A stretch of DNA of 64,000 bases from Pseudomonadota bacterium (GCA_018262095.1 JAGTRW010000018.1:49898-113897), one strand, 5' to 3'. Numbered from the stretch's first letter, positions 7,871 to 17,264 are shown. The notes: generated from the letters alone by a model not told the origin. Numbers and translations: made by a program.

Positions 7871-8821
7871 ATGCGCTTTGCTTTCATTCTCGACCCGCTC
7901 GACTCGCTCAAGGCCTACAAGGATTCGAGCATCGCCATGATGCGCGCGGCGCAGGCGGCCGGCCACGCGGTGTGGGCGATCGAGCAGCCGGCGATCCACT
8001 GGAGCGCGCTGCACGGCGTCTGCGCCGAAGCGGTGCACATCGAGCTGCTCGACGGCGACGCGCCGTGGTTCACCGAGATCGACCGCCATATCGTCCCGCT
8101 GCGCGACTTCGCCGCGGTCGTCATGCGCAAGGACCCGCCATTCGACATCGAATACGTCACCACCACCTGGCTGCTGTCGCGCGCGCAAACCGAGGGCGCA
8201 CGCGTTTTTAACCGGCCGCAGGCGCTGCGCGATCATTCGGAAAAACTCGCGGTGATGGAGTTCGCTCAGTTTTCGGTGCCGACGCTGGTGGCGCGCGACG
8301 CTAAAGAGATCCAGGCCTTCGTCGATCGGCACGGCGACACCATCCTCAAACCGCTCGACGGCATGGGCGGCAGCCAGATTTTCCGCGTCCGCGAAGACGA
8401 CCCCAACCGCAACGTGATCGTCGAGACGGTGATGCACGAAGGCGCGCGGACGATCATGGCGCAACGCTACATCCCCGAAATCAGCGCGGGCGACAAGCGC
8501 ATCCTGATCGTCGGCGGCGAACTCGTCCCCTATTGCCTAGCGCGCATTCCCAAGGCCGGCGAAACGCGCGGCAACCTCGCGGCGGGCGGCACCGGCGTGG
8601 CGCGCGAGCTCTCGGCGCGCGACCGCGAAATCGGCGAGACGCTGGCGCCGGTGCTCGCCGCACGCGGCCTGCTCTTGGTCGGCATCGACGTGATCGGCGA
8701 CTATCTGACCGAAATCAACGTCACCAGCCCGACCTGCATGGTCGAAATCGCCAACCAGACCGGCTTCGACGCGGCGCTGATGTTCATCACCGCGCTCGAG
8801 CGCGAGTGCCGGAAAAATTGA
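7871..8821 (+). CDS. gshB: Glutathione synthase
   Basis: A 316-residue glutathione synthetase of the usual proteobacterial length; it joins gamma-glutamylcysteine and glycine with ATP. The N-terminus MRFAFILDPLDSLKAYKDSS and the MMRAAQAAGH segment are typical. The ATP-grasp core shows LKPLDGMGGSQIFR, then AQRYIPEI, GDKRILIV and the EINVTSPT metal-binding motif. It is the second gene of the gsh pair. Its stop overlaps the start of the next small gene by one base (TGATG). Confidence 0.96.
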   Translation: MRFAFILDPLDSLKAYKDSSIAMMRAAQAAGHAVWAIEQPAIHWSALHGVCAEAVHIELLDGDAPWFTEIDRHIVPLRDFAAVVMRKDPPFDIEYVTTTWLLSRAQTEGARVFNRPQALRDHSEKLAVMEFAQFSVPTLVARDAKEIQAFVDRHGDTILKPLDGMGGSQIFRVREDDPNRNVIVETVMHEGARTIMAQRYIPEISAGDKRILIVGGELVPYCLARIPKAGETRGNLAAGGTGVARELSARDREIGETLAPVLAARGLLLVGIDVIGDYLTEINVTSPTCMVEIANQTGFDAALMFITALERECRKN

Positions 8822-9225
8822 TGCGAAAACATGAAGCGCGTCGATGCGAACCTCCGAACCACGAGAAGTGGTGCATCTGCGTTGACGGCCTACCCGGCCC
8901 AGAGTTTTGGACAGAGGGACAAGCTAGAGCAGAAGCTGAGCACCTCCAGGCATCTTGGGACGCAATGCTTGAGCGGGTCAAAGATAAAGCTGGCGTGTTG
9001 CAAGAGATCAATATCGGAAAGGGGTTGTACATTGGCAAAGTACTCAATGCCGACGAGCAGCACGCGTTGCAATGCGTTGGCCCATTGACCTCTACCTACG
9101 CAGTCCACTTGCAGGCCGCGTTATCTCAACCGTTGGTTGTTGGGACAATTGCCAAAACCACCAACCGAAACGGTCGCGGTTTCATCGCAGGAAACCAAGA
9201 GCACGACATCGCTCGTGGTCGCTAG
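8821..9225 (+). CDS. Small protein with KfrB-like C-terminal segment
   Basis: A 134-residue open frame whose ATG overlaps the gshB stop by one base. The first 60 residues are basic and rich in Glu and Ala, with two Cys in KWCICVDG. Residues 75-125 (YIGKVLNADEQHALQCVG, then VHLQAAL, PLVVG) resemble the KfrB domain, which is common in plasmid and relaxase-associated proteins. No function in this context is known. The assignment rests on a remembered motif pattern (G..V..D..HALQ..G) and needs a profile search. Confidence 0.5.
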   Translation: MRKHEARRCEPPNHEKWCICVDGLPGPEFWTEGQARAEAEHLQASWDAMLERVKDKAGVLQEINIGKGLYIGKVLNADEQHALQCVGPLTSTYAVHLQAALSQPLVVGTIAKTTNRNGRGFIAGNQEHDIARGR

Positions 9226-9284
9226 CTTGGGAAACGGGACCTGGCTCACATTCAATAATCTCCACAAACGCATGGCGCGTCACC

Positions 9285-9311
9285 GTCATTCCCGCGCAGG
9301 CGGGAATCCAG
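9285..9311 (+). repeat. Dispersed ATTCCCGC palindrome, left copy
   Basis: The core ATTCCCGCGCAGGCGGGAAT (9288-9307) is palindromic and extends to GTC on the left and CCAG on the right. It belongs to the widespread 'attccc...gggaat' family typified by Neisseria dRS3. An inverted copy lies at 9674-9700, so the two bracket the GIY-YIG gene. Confidence 0.85.
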
Positions 9312-9338
9312 AAAGACCGGAAGGAAAGGGGCGCCACG

Positions 9339-9632
9339 ATGGAGAAACAGGCTGCGGTATACCTCCTTGCCAGTCAACGCAACGGGACGCTCTATATCGG
9401 TGTGACCTCCAATTTGGTCAAGCGTATTTGGGAACACAGGAACAACGCCGTCGAAGGTTTCACTAAGCGCTATGGCGTGCACACTCTGGTGTACTACGAG
9501 CCACACGCCACGATGGAGGCCGCCATCACGCGCGAGAAGCAGCTCAAGAAATGGAATCGTGCGTGGAAACTCAGGCTTGTCGAAGAACGCAATCCAGACT
9601 GGCGTGACCTATGGCCCGAAATTGTCGAATAG
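9339..9632 (+). CDS. GIY-YIG nuclease-domain protein, stand-alone
   Basis: A 97-residue single-domain GIY-YIG protein. The motif is split as VYLLAS and LYIGVTS, followed by the catalytic Arg in LVKRIWEHR, then KRYGVHTLVYYE and the metal-binding Glu in AAITREKQLKKW. The end, NPDWRDLWPEI, is typical of the small YhbQ/UPF0213-like group. GGAAAGG lies before the ATG. The gene is bracketed by inverted copies of an ATTCCCGC palindrome only 28 bases upstream and 42 bases downstream, so the unit 9285-9700 looks like a small mobile cassette. The role may be structure-specific DNA cleavage; the target is unknown. Confidence 0.88.
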   Translation: MEKQAAVYLLASQRNGTLYIGVTSNLVKRIWEHRNNAVEGFTKRYGVHTLVYYEPHATMEAAITREKQLKKWNRAWKLRLVEERNPDWRDLWPEIVE

Positions 9633-9673
9633 GTGACTGGATGAGCTCGTTCACCGCCGACGAGCCACGAACA

Positions 9674-9700
9674 CTGGATTCCCGCCTTCGCGGGAATGAC
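9674..9700 (-). repeat. Dispersed ATTCCCGC palindrome, right copy (inverted)
   Basis: The core ATTCCCGCCTTCGCGGGAAT (9678-9697) is preceded by CTGG and followed by GAC, the reverse orientation of the copy at 9285-9311. Confidence 0.85.
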
Positions 9701-9818
9701 CGGATCTTTGCACGGGCGCAGCGGGATATGAATGAAAGCATGGCCCGGTCTGGCGTCGGCACGCATTTCGCTACGCACTGCTCAGCACGCCCCCGTGCGC
9801 CAAAACCGGAGTAATTGT

Positions 9819-10889
9819 TTGCCTTTGTCGTCATTCCTGTCGCCTTTGCGACCATCCCGCCTTGGCGTTTTTGCGCTCGGCTGTTGCCTTTTGCTGCTCT
9901 CTGGCTGCGCCAAGGCGCCGCTCTATCGGCAGGAGTCGTTCGTCTTCGGCACTCGCGTCGAGCTTTTGATCGCCGGGCTCGACGAAGCGCAATCGCGTCC
10001 GGCGGCGACCGCCGTGCTGCGTGAATTCGACCGCATGCATCGCACCTACCATGCCTGGAAGCCGTCAGAGCTCAGCGAGCTTAACGCGGCGATCGCCGCC
10101 GGCAAGAGCGCCACGGTGAGCGCTGAAATGGCTTCCCTGGTTGCCGACGCGCAGCGCCTCGCAAAGCTCGGCGACGGGCTTTTCGACCCCGGCATCGGCC
10201 GCCTGATCGGCCTCTGGGGCTTCCAGTCCGACGAATTCAAGGCGCAGTTGCCCGATCCGGCAGCGCTCGCCCAATGGCGCGCCAGCCGGCCGGGAATCGC
10301 CGATCTGCAGCTTGACGGTACGCGCGTGAGCAGCCGGAGCCGTGACGTTGCGATCGATTTCGGCGGCTATCTCAAAGGCGTCGCGCTCGACCGCGCGGCG
10401 CAGATCCTCAGGGCCAACGGCGTCAATAACGCGCTGATCAACATCGGCGGCAACGTGATGGCGCTCGGCACCAAGAACGGCGAGCGCTGGCGCGTCGGCA
10501 TCCAGCATCCGCGCCGGCCTGGACCGCTGGCGACGGTTGCGCTCGAAGACGGCGAGGCGATCGGCACCTCGGGCGATTACCAGCGTTTCTTCGAGCTTGA
10601 CGGCAAGCGCTACTGCCACCTGCTCGACCCGCGCAGCGGCGAACCGGTGACGCACACGCAGGCGCTGACCGTTCTCGTCACCGCGCGCCCGGCGGCGGGG
10701 ACGCTCTCCGACGCGGCGTCGAAGCCGCTGTTCATCGCCGCTACGGGCTGGCCGGCGCTGGCCAAGAAACTGGACATTGACCAGGTCCTGCGCGTCGATC
10801 AAGACGGCCACATCCAGGTCAGCGCGGCGCTGCAGCGCCGCCTTGAATTTGTCGACATTGACGCAAAAATGCTCGAAATTATCCGCTGA
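9819..10889 (+). CDS. apbE: FAD:protein FMN transferase, lipoprotein
   Basis: A 356-residue ApbE flavin transferase, which attaches FMN covalently to Thr or Ser of membrane redox subunits in the periplasm. It starts at a TTG with GGAG seven bases upstream. A signal peptide ends in the lipobox LLSGC, so it should be a lipoprotein. Family blocks are FVFGTRVELLI, FDPGIGRLIGLWGF, DFGGYLKGVALDRAA, NALINIGGNVMALG and YCHLLDPRSGEPV, with a C-terminal SDAASK metal-site segment. No Rnf, Nqr or NosR-type target gene is visible here. The gene precedes the PTS genes on the same strand with a 69-base gap, so a shared operon is possible but not shown. Confidence 0.92.
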   Translation: MPLSSFLSPLRPSRLGVFALGCCLLLLSGCAKAPLYRQESFVFGTRVELLIAGLDEAQSRPAATAVLREFDRMHRTYHAWKPSELSELNAAIAAGKSATVSAEMASLVADAQRLAKLGDGLFDPGIGRLIGLWGFQSDEFKAQLPDPAALAQWRASRPGIADLQLDGTRVSSRSRDVAIDFGGYLKGVALDRAAQILRANGVNNALINIGGNVMALGTKNGERWRVGIQHPRRPGPLATVALEDGEAIGTSGDYQRFFELDGKRYCHLLDPRSGEPVTHTQALTVLVTARPAAGTLSDAASKPLFIAATGWPALAKKLDIDQVLRVDQDGHIQVSAALQRRLEFVDIDAKMLEIIR

Positions 10890-10958
10890 GGCGATTGCGG
10901 CGCTGCCGAATCGCCCGGAAACCCTTAGAATAAGGGCTGGTTTCCACAGGAACGCGAG

Positions 10959-11348
10959 ATGATTGGCATTCTGCTGATAACGCATGGCACGTTTGGCGAA
11001 AGCCTGATTCAGAACGTCTGCCACGTTCTCAACAAACGCCCGCCGCTGATCGGGCAGTTCGGCGTCGCCGCGCAGGACGATCCGCTCGACATTCTGCCGA
11101 TGGCCAGGCTGCTGCTGGGCGAAGTCGATGGCGGCAAAGGCGTGCTGATCATGACCGACATCCTCGGCGCGACGCCGTCCAATCTCGCGCTCAAACTGCT
11201 CGATCCGGGCCGCGTCGAGGGCGTTGCCGGGGTCAATCTGCCGATGCTGCTGCGCGCCCTGACCTATCGCAAGAACGGCATGGAAACGCTCGTACAAAAG
11301 GCCATCAGCGGCGGCCACGATGGCATCATCAACATGCAACGGCGCTAA
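10959..11348 (+). CDS. PTS EIIA component, mannose family
   Basis: A 129-residue EIIA-Man domain protein. The phosphorylated histidine is His9 in LLITHGTF. LIMTDILGATPSN and VEGVAGVNLPMLLRAL are the other conserved blocks. It should accept phosphate from HPr. No EIIB or EIIC gene is present, which is the usual state in betaproteobacteria, where EIIA-HPr-EI act as a regulatory relay rather than a sugar importer. It is the first gene of an EIIA-ptsH-ptsI operon. Confidence 0.92.
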   Translation: MIGILLITHGTFGESLIQNVCHVLNKRPPLIGQFGVAAQDDPLDILPMARLLLGEVDGGKGVLIMTDILGATPSNLALKLLDPGRVEGVAGVNLPMLLRALTYRKNGMETLVQKAISGGHDGIINMQRR

Positions 11349-11372
11349 TTTAGCAATCAACAGGACCTTTCA

Positions 11373-11642
11373 ATGGCACGTGCTGAAATCGAAATTTCCA
11401 ACAAGCTGGGCCTGCATGCCCGCGCTTCGGCCAAACTCACGCAGCTGGCCGGCAGTTTTGCTTCCGAAGTCTGGATCGAGAAGGGAACTCGCCGGATCAA
11501 CGCCAAGAGCATCATGGGCGTGATGATGCTGGCCGCCGGCAAGGGCTCGCTGATCGCCGTCGAGACCTCGGGCAGCGACGAGCAACCGGCGCTCGAATCG
11601 CTGCTCAAACTAATCGCTGACAAGTTCGGTGAAGGGGAGTAG
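11373..11642 (+). CDS. ptsH: Phosphocarrier protein HPr
   Basis: An 89-residue HPr. His15 lies in LGLHARASAK, the EI-dependent phosphorylation site. Ser46 lies in INAKSIMGVMML, the position targeted by HPr kinase in organisms that have HprK. The gene sits between EIIA and EI and ends 7 bases before the ptsI start. It passes phosphate from EI to EIIA-Man. Confidence 0.96.
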   Translation: MARAEIEISNKLGLHARASAKLTQLAGSFASEVWIEKGTRRINAKSIMGVMMLAAGKGSLIAVETSGSDEQPALESLLKLIADKFGEGE

Positions 11643-11649
11643 TCAACCT

Positions 11650-13392
11650 ATGAGCTTCACTCTGCACGGGCTTGCCGTTTCAAGCGGCATTGCGATCGGC
11701 CAGGCGCACCTCATCTCGCAGGCCACGCTCGAGGTGTCGCACCTGGTGATTGCGCCGCGCCTGGTGGAGAAAGAGGTCGCGCGCTTCGACGCGGCGGTGG
11801 CGCAGGTGCGCAACGAGTTTGTCTCGATGAAGGCGAGCATGGAAGGTTCGCCGACCGACATCGGCGCCTTCATCGACCTGCACCTGATGATCCTCGCCGA
11901 CCCCGAACTGTCCGAAATGCCCAAGCAGATCATCCGCGAGCGGCGCTGCAACGCCGAATGGGCGATCGTTCAGCAGATGGAAGTATTGGTCGCCCAGTTC
12001 GAGAAGATCGACGACATTTACCTGCGCGAACGCAGTTACGACGTTCGTCAGGTCGTCGAACGCGTCGTCCGCGAACTCTGCGGCCGCCCCGGCCACGTGG
12101 GAGTCAAAGCGCCGAAAACGGCCAAGGGCGAAAACCTGATCGTCGTCGCCCACGACCTGTCGCCGGCCGACGTGATGGCCTTCAAGGACCAGCATTTCGC
12201 GTCCTTCGTCACCGATGTCGGCGGCGCCACCTCGCACACCGCGATCCTGGCACGCGGCATGGGAATCCCGGCGGTGCTCGGCCTGCACAACGCGCGGCAG
12301 CTGATTCGCGACAAGGAAACGATCATCGTCGACGGCACGCGCGGCGTGCTGATCGTCAATCCGGACCCGCGCATCCTTGAGGAATACGAACTCAAGAAGA
12401 GCCAACTCGAGATCGAGCGATCCAAGCTCAGACTGCTCAAAACCGCGCGCGCGACGACGCTCGACCGCGTCAAGATCGACCTCCTGGCCAACATCGAGGA
12501 GCCGAGCGACGTCGGTGCGATGATCGAGTCCGGCGCCGACGGCGTCGGCCTGTTCCGCACCGAGTTCATCTTCCTGGGCCGCGGCGACATGCCCAGCGAG
12601 GAAGAACAGTTCGAGGCCTACCGCAAGACGGTCAAGGGCATGCAGGGACGGCCGATCACCATCCGCACCTTCGACCTGGGCAACGACAAGCGGGTGCTTT
12701 CGGACGATTCGGCCGGCGAGCGCAAGCGCGACAACCCGGCGCTCGGGCTGCGCTCGATCCGCCTCTCGCTGGCCGACCCGAAGAGCTTCCTGGCGCAGTT
12801 GCGCGCCATTTTGCGCGTCTCCAAGCTGGGCAAGGTCAAGATCCTGATCCCGATGCTCTCGCACGCGGTGCAGATCGACCAGACGCTGGCGCTGCTCGAA
12901 CAGGCCAAGTCGAGCCTGCGCGGCGAACGCGTCGCGTTCGACGAAAACATCGAAATTGGCGGGATGATCGAGGTACCGGCGGCGGCGCTGGCGGTCGGAA
13001 TGTTCCTGCGGCGACTCAATTTCCTGTCGATCGGTACCAACGACCTGATCCAGTACACGCTGGCCATCGACCGTGCCGACGAGCAGGTCTCGAACCTCTA
13101 CGATCCGCTGCACCCGGCGATCCTGATGCTGCTCGCGCACATCATCAGCACCGCCGAGAAAGTCAATATGCCGGTCTCGATGTGCGGCGAAATGGCCGGC
13201 GACCCCAACCTGACCCGCCTGCTGCTGGGAATGGGATTGCGCCAATTTTCGATGTACCCGGCGCAGATCCCGGCGGTCAAGCAGAAGATCAAGCAGAGCG
13301 ACATTTCCGAAATCACGCCGATCGTCCGCCGCATCCTGCGTCTTGAGGAGCCGGGAAAAATCCAGGAACAGCTCGACCGCCTCAATATGTGA
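11650..13392 (+). CDS. ptsI: PTS enzyme I (phosphoenolpyruvate-protein phosphotransferase)
   Basis: A 580-residue enzyme I that takes phosphate from phosphoenolpyruvate and gives it to HPr. The active histidine is about residue 196 in [19 protein letters not shown]. The PEP-binding barrel shows [25 protein letters not shown] and [17 protein letters not shown], with the catalytic Cys in [11 protein letters not shown]. The likely start is ATG 11650, 7 bases after the ptsH stop, with GGGGAG upstream. It is the last gene of the EIIA-ptsH-ptsI operon. With no sugar permease nearby, it probably serves regulation. Confidence 0.96.
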   Translation: MSFTLHGLAVSSGIAIGQAHLISQATLEVSHLVIAPRLVEKEVARFDAAVAQVRNEFVSMKASMEGSPTDIGAFIDLHLMILADPELSEMPKQIIRERRCNAEWAIVQQMEVLVAQFEKIDDIYLRERSYDVRQVVERVVRELCGRPGHVGVKAPKTAKGENLIVVAHDLSPADVMAFKDQHFASFVTDVGGATSHTAILARGMGIPAVLGLHNARQLIRDKETIIVDGTRGVLIVNPDPRILEEYELKKSQLEIERSKLRLLKTARATTLDRVKIDLLANIEEPSDVGAMIESGADGVGLFRTEFIFLGRGDMPSEEEQFEAYRKTVKGMQGRPITIRTFDLGNDKRVLSDDSAGERKRDNPALGLRSIRLSLADPKSFLAQLRAILRVSKLGKVKILIPMLSHAVQIDQTLALLEQAKSSLRGERVAFDENIEIGGMIEVPAAALAVGMFLRRLNFLSIGTNDLIQYTLAIDRADEQVSNLYDPLHPAILMLLAHIISTAEKVNMPVSMCGEMAGDPNLTRLLLGMGLRQFSMYPAQIPAVKQKIKQSDISEITPIVRRILRLEEPGKIQEQLDRLNM

Positions 13393-13436
13393 CGCACCGC
13401 ACCGGGCAAGGAATGGACAAGGCACAAGCCAAGTCG

Positions 13437-13474
13437 GCCCGGACCACCTATTGATGCCGACCGGGCATTTTTTT
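13437..13474 (+). terminator. Candidate intrinsic terminator after ptsI
   Basis: GCCCGG at 13437-13442 pairs with CCGGGC at 13461-13466. A run of seven T (13468-13474) follows after one A. An alternative smaller stem, ATGCC/GGCAT, uses the same 3' arm. It lies 45 bases after the ptsI stop and just before metX. Confidence 0.5.
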
Positions 13475-13489
13475 AATTTACGAATGCAT

Positions 13490-14617
13490 ATGTCACCAGA
13501 AAATTCTGTCGGAGTCGTTGCCGAGCAGCGGGTCCGTTTCAACGCGCCGATGACCTTGAAAAGCGGCGCACAGTTGCCCGGTTTCGAGCTCGCCTTCGAG
13601 ACCTACGGCACGCTCAATGCGGCGCGCAGCAATGCCGTTCTGGTCTGCCACGCGCTCTCCGGCGGCCATCACGTCGCCGGCGTCTACGCCGACCAGCCGC
13701 AAAACGTCGGCTGGTGGGACAACCTGATCGGTCCGGGAAAAGCGCTCGACACCAACAAGTTTTTCGTCGTCGGCGTCAACAACCTGGGCGGCTGCTACGG
13801 ATCGACCGGGCCGCTGTCGATCAATCCGCAGACCGGCAAACGCTACGGCGCCGATTTCCCGATGGTCACCGTCGAGGACTGGGTCGCCGCGCAAGCGCGG
13901 CTCGCCGACCACCTCTCGATCGACACCTGGGCCGCGGTGATCGGCGGCAGTCTGGGCGGCATGCAGGCGCTTGAGTGGTCGCTGCAGTTTCCCGACCGCA
14001 TCCGCCACGCGCTGGTGATCGCTTCGGCGCCCAAGCTCTCGGCGCAGAACATCGCGTTCAACGAGGTGGCGCGCCAGGCGATCATTTCCGACCCCGACTT
14101 TCGCGGCGGCCACTACGCCGAACACGGCCTGGTGCCGAGCAACGGGCTGCGGCTGGCGCGAATGATCGGCCACATCACCTACCTCTCGGACGACCAGATG
14201 GGCGAGAAATTCGGCCGCCAGTTGCGCCACGGAGAGCATCGTTACAGCTACGACGTCGACTTCGAGGTCGAGTCGTACCTGCGCTATCAGGGCGACAAGT
14301 TCGCGCGCTTCTTCGACGCCAACACCTATCTGATCACCACCAAGGCACTCGACTATTTCGACCCGGCCTACGATTACGACGACGACCTCGCCGCGGCGCT
14401 GGCGCGCGCCAAGGCCAACTTCTTCGTCGCCAGCTTCACCACCGACTGGCGCTTTGCGCCGGCGCGTTCGCGCGAAATCGTTTTCGCGCTGCTGCACAAC
14501 CGGCGTCGCGTCGCCTACGCCGAGATCGACTGCGCCGCCGGGCACGACTCGTTTCTGCTCGATGACGATCACTATCACGCCTTGCTGCGCGCCTATCTGG
14601 AGAACATCTCGATATGA
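13490..14617 (+). CDS. metX: Homoserine O-acyltransferase, MetX type
   Basis: A 375-residue alpha/beta-hydrolase-fold acyltransferase that activates homoserine for methionine synthesis. Blocks seen are [35 protein letters not shown], the nucleophile Ser in [14 protein letters not shown], and the C-terminal catalytic region with [12 protein letters not shown]. In proteobacteria with a downstream metW, MetX often uses succinyl-CoA rather than acetyl-CoA; sequence alone does not settle this here. Two ATGs (13484 and 13490) are two codons apart and either may serve. The stop overlaps the metW start (ATGA). Confidence 0.93.
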   Translation: MSPENSVGVVAEQRVRFNAPMTLKSGAQLPGFELAFETYGTLNAARSNAVLVCHALSGGHHVAGVYADQPQNVGWWDNLIGPGKALDTNKFFVVGVNNLGGCYGSTGPLSINPQTGKRYGADFPMVTVEDWVAAQARLADHLSIDTWAAVIGGSLGGMQALEWSLQFPDRIRHALVIASAPKLSAQNIAFNEVARQAIISDPDFRGGHYAEHGLVPSNGLRLARMIGHITYLSDDQMGEKFGRQLRHGEHRYSYDVDFEVESYLRYQGDKFARFFDANTYLITTKALDYFDPAYDYDDDLAAALARAKANFFVASFTTDWRFAPARSREIVFALLHNRRRVAYAEIDCAAGHDSFLLDDDHYHALLRAYLENISI

Positions 14618-15222
14618 ACTTTACGGCCAAGGAACGCGAACGTTTCGACTTTGCCGTCATCGCCAACTGGATTCCGTCCGGCGAGCGGGTACTCGACTTG
14701 GGCTGCGGCGACGGACGACTGCTGCGCTATCTGCGTGAAACCCGAGATGTCGCCGGCTACGGCGTCGAGATCGATCACGACAGCGTGCTTAACTGCATCC
14801 GCAACGACGTCGACGTGATCCAGAGCGACATCGAAGGCGGACTCTCGGGCTTCGAGAACGGCTCGTTCAACCACGTGATCATTTCGCAGGCGCTGCAGGC
14901 GATGCTGGCGACCGAGCGCATCCTGCTCGAGATGCTGCGCGTCGCCGAAGAAGCCGTGGTGAGTTTCCCGAACTTCGCCTATCGCGCCAACCGCGAGGCG
15001 ATCGCCGCCGGCCACATGCCGGTTTCCGAGGATCTGCCTTACGAGTGGTACGAGACGCCCAACGTGCGCTTCTTCACCATCGCCGATTTCGACGCGCTGT
15101 GCGCCAAGCTAGGCATCGAGGTGCGCGAGCGGTTGGCTTTCGACGACGCCGGGCAACTCGTGACCGACGACCCCAACCTCAACGGCAGCCTGGCCTTTTA
15201 CCGCCTCGGCAAAAAATCCTGA
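14614..15222 (+). CDS. metW: Methionine biosynthesis protein MetW
   Basis: A 202-residue class I methyltransferase-fold protein. The SAM-binding motif is [16 protein letters not shown], followed by [18 protein letters not shown] and the family segment [11 protein letters not shown], then [16 protein letters not shown]. MetW is the constant partner of MetX in proteobacteria and supports its acyltransferase activity. The gene overlaps metX by four bases and shares one base with the next gene (TGATG). Confidence 0.95.
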   Translation: MNFTAKERERFDFAVIANWIPSGERVLDLGCGDGRLLRYLRETRDVAGYGVEIDHDSVLNCIRNDVDVIQSDIEGGLSGFENGSFNHVIISQALQAMLATERILLEMLRVAEEAVVSFPNFAYRANREAIAAGHMPVSEDLPYEWYETPNVRFFTIADFDALCAKLGIEVRERLAFDDAGQLVTDDPNLNGSLAFYRLGKKS

Positions 15223-16499
15223 TGGCGTGCCCGGCCGCGCTGCGCGTGCTCGCCACGCGCAAGATGCTGATCTGCGTATTCACCGGTTTCAGCTCGGGAC
15301 TGCCGCTTTACCTGCTACTCAACCTGCTGCCCGCCTGGCTGCGCAGCGAGGGCGTCAATCTCAAGACGATCGGCTTCTTCGCGCTGATCCAGTTTCCCTA
15401 CACCTGGAAATTTCTCTGGTCGCCGCTGCTCGACCGCTACGCGCTGCCGGTGCTCGGCCGGCGGCGCAGCTGGACGCTGCTCATGCAGATCGGATTGCTG
15501 CTGTGCATCGGCACGCTCGGCGGGCTGTCGCCGAGCACCGACATCGCGCCGGTACTGTGGGTCGCGGCACTGCTCGCGCTCTTTTCGGCGACGCAGGACA
15601 TCGCGCTCGACGCCTACCGCCGCGAGCTGCTCGGCGAAGTCGAGCTGGGCCTGGGCAACGCCGTTCATGTCAATGCCTACCGCGTCGCCGGGCTGGTTCC
15701 CGGATCGCTGTCGCTGATCCTCGCCGACATCCTGCCGTGGTCGCAAGTGTTCTGGATCACCGCCGCTTTCATGCTGCCCGGAATGCTCATGATCCTGCTG
15801 GTCAGCGAGCCGGTGGTCGCCGGCGCCGCGCCGAAAAGCCTGCGCCAGGCGGTGGTCGACCCGTTCAACGAATTCATCGGGCGCGCCGGCTTGCGCGGCG
15901 CGCTCTTGGTGCTCGCCTTCATCTTTCTCTACAAACTCGGCGATTCGCTGTGCACCGCACTGGCCACCCCCTTCTACCTCGACATGGGCTTTACCAAGAC
16001 CGACATCGGGCTGATCGCCAAGCACGCCGGGCTCTGGCCGGCGGTGATCGGCGGCCTGCTCGGCGGGCTGTGGATGGTTCGCCTGGGGATCAACCGCGCG
16101 CTGTGGCTGTTCGGCGCCGTTCAGCTCGTCTCGATCCTGGGGTTTGCCGCGCTCGCCTGGCTCGGCCCGCAGCCAGCGATCGGCGTCGACCAGCGCCTGG
16201 CGCTGGCTGCCGTGATCGGGCTCGAAGCGCTCGGCGTCGGTCTCGGTACCGCCGCCTTCGTCGCCTTCATCGCGCGCACCACGCACCCGGCGTACACGGC
16301 GACGCAGTTCGCGCTGTTCACCAGCCTCGCCGCGGTGCCGCGTACCTTCATCAACGCCTCGGCGGGGTGGCTCGTCGAGAGCCTCGGCTGGGTGAACTTC
16401 TTCCTGCTGTGCACCGCGCTGGCGGTTCCCGGAATGCTGCTGCTGTCGCGCGTCGCGCCGTGGAACGAAGCGCCGGCCAAAGGACTCGAAAATGTCTGA
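15222..16499 (+). CDS. ampG: Muropeptide MFS transporter AmpG
   Basis: A 425-residue inner-membrane protein with about twelve hydrophobic segments, which imports GlcNAc-anhydroMurNAc peptides for cell-wall recycling. AmpG features are FTGFSSGLPLYLL, KFLWSPLLDRY, ATQDIALDAYRRE and the ALATPFYLDMGF segment. The ATG shares one base with the metW stop. Its stop overlaps the uracil-DNA glycosylase start, so metX to pncB may be one transcript. No ampD or nagZ is visible nearby. Confidence 0.93.
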   Translation: MACPAALRVLATRKMLICVFTGFSSGLPLYLLLNLLPAWLRSEGVNLKTIGFFALIQFPYTWKFLWSPLLDRYALPVLGRRRSWTLLMQIGLLLCIGTLGGLSPSTDIAPVLWVAALLALFSATQDIALDAYRRELLGEVELGLGNAVHVNAYRVAGLVPGSLSLILADILPWSQVFWITAAFMLPGMLMILLVSEPVVAGAAPKSLRQAVVDPFNEFIGRAGLRGALLVLAFIFLYKLGDSLCTALATPFYLDMGFTKTDIGLIAKHAGLWPAVIGGLLGGLWMVRLGINRALWLFGAVQLVSILGFAALAWLGPQPAIGVDQRLALAAVIGLEALGVGLGTAAFVAFIARTTHPAYTATQFALFTSLAAVPRTFINASAGWLVESLGWVNFFLLCTALAVPGMLLLSRVAPWNEAPAKGLENV

Positions 16500-17220
16500 G
16501 CAAACCATCGCGCAAGCGCTGATAGCTGCCGCGCGCGAACTCTCGGCTGACGTCGAAGGCCTTTCTTTTGCCGCCCCGGTGTCGCACCGCTACAATCCGC
16601 TGACCTACGCCTGGGCCGCGCACGAAGCGTATCTTCGCCGCTACGGCGCGAGTCGCAAGAAGGTCATATTCCTCGGCATGAATCCCGGGCCCTTCGGCAT
16701 GGTGCAATGCGGCGTTCCGTTCGGCGAGATCGCCGCAGTTCGCGACTGGATGGGGATCGAGACGACGATCGCGCGCCCCGCCAATGAAAACCCCAAGCGG
16801 CCGATCGAAGGCTTTGCCTGCGTCCGCTCGGAGGTCAGCGGCCGTCGCCTGTGGAGCCTGTTCCAGCAGCGCTTCGGCACCGCCGACGCTTTCTTCGCCG
16901 AGCATTTTGTCGCCAACTACTGCCCGCTGGCGTTCTTCGACAACGCTCGCAACCTGACGCCGGACAAACTGCCCGTCGCCGAAGCGGCGCCGCTCTACGC
17001 GGCCTGCGACCGCCATCTGCGCGCGCTGGTCGCCGCGCTCGATGCGCAGTGGGTGATTGGCGTCGGCGCTTTTGCGCAAGTACGAGCGGCGCAGGCGCTA
17101 CAAGGCATCGACGTGCGCATCGGCAAGGTGCTGCATCCGAGCCCGGCCAGCCCGGCGGCCAACCGCGGCTGGGCCGAGGCGGCGACCGCGCAGCTTGAGG
17201 CGCAGGCGATCTGGTCGTGA
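16492..17220 (+). CDS. SMUG1-like uracil-DNA glycosylase
   Basis: A 242-residue single-strand-selective uracil-DNA glycosylase homologue. The catalytic segment [20 protein letters not shown] and the second motif [14 protein letters not shown] closely follow animal SMUG1, as do RDWMGIE, KRPIEGF and SEVSGRRLW. It should remove uracil and oxidised pyrimidines from DNA as the first step of base-excision repair. SMUG1 is best known from animals but has scattered bacterial homologues. The start overlaps ampG by eight bases and the stop overlaps a possible GTG of pncB. Confidence 0.9.
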   Translation: MSEQTIAQALIAAARELSADVEGLSFAAPVSHRYNPLTYAWAAHEAYLRRYGASRKKVIFLGMNPGPFGMVQCGVPFGEIAAVRDWMGIETTIARPANENPKRPIEGFACVRSEVSGRRLWSLFQQRFGTADAFFAEHFVANYCPLAFFDNARNLTPDKLPVAEAAPLYAACDRHLRALVAALDAQWVIGVGAFAQVRAAQALQGIDVRIGKVLHPSPASPAANRGWAEAATAQLEAQAIWS

Positions 17221-17264
17221 GCGTACCCCCTGGTTTCGCCGCAATGACGCGTCGTGAGAACAAA

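Noticed and set aside
10984..10998. TGGCACG inside the EIIA gene as a sigma-54 promoter
   Set aside because: No GC occurs at the required ten-base spacing after the GG.
13393..13489. Possible riboswitch before metX
   Set aside because: Only a short terminator-like stem with a T-run is visible; no SAM-II, SAH or other known aptamer core could be recognised.
11680..13542. Long open frame antisense to ptsI (about 620 codons)
   Set aside because: It is a codon-bias shadow of the GC-rich ptsI gene; its translation is low-complexity Arg/Asp/Leu with no family motif.
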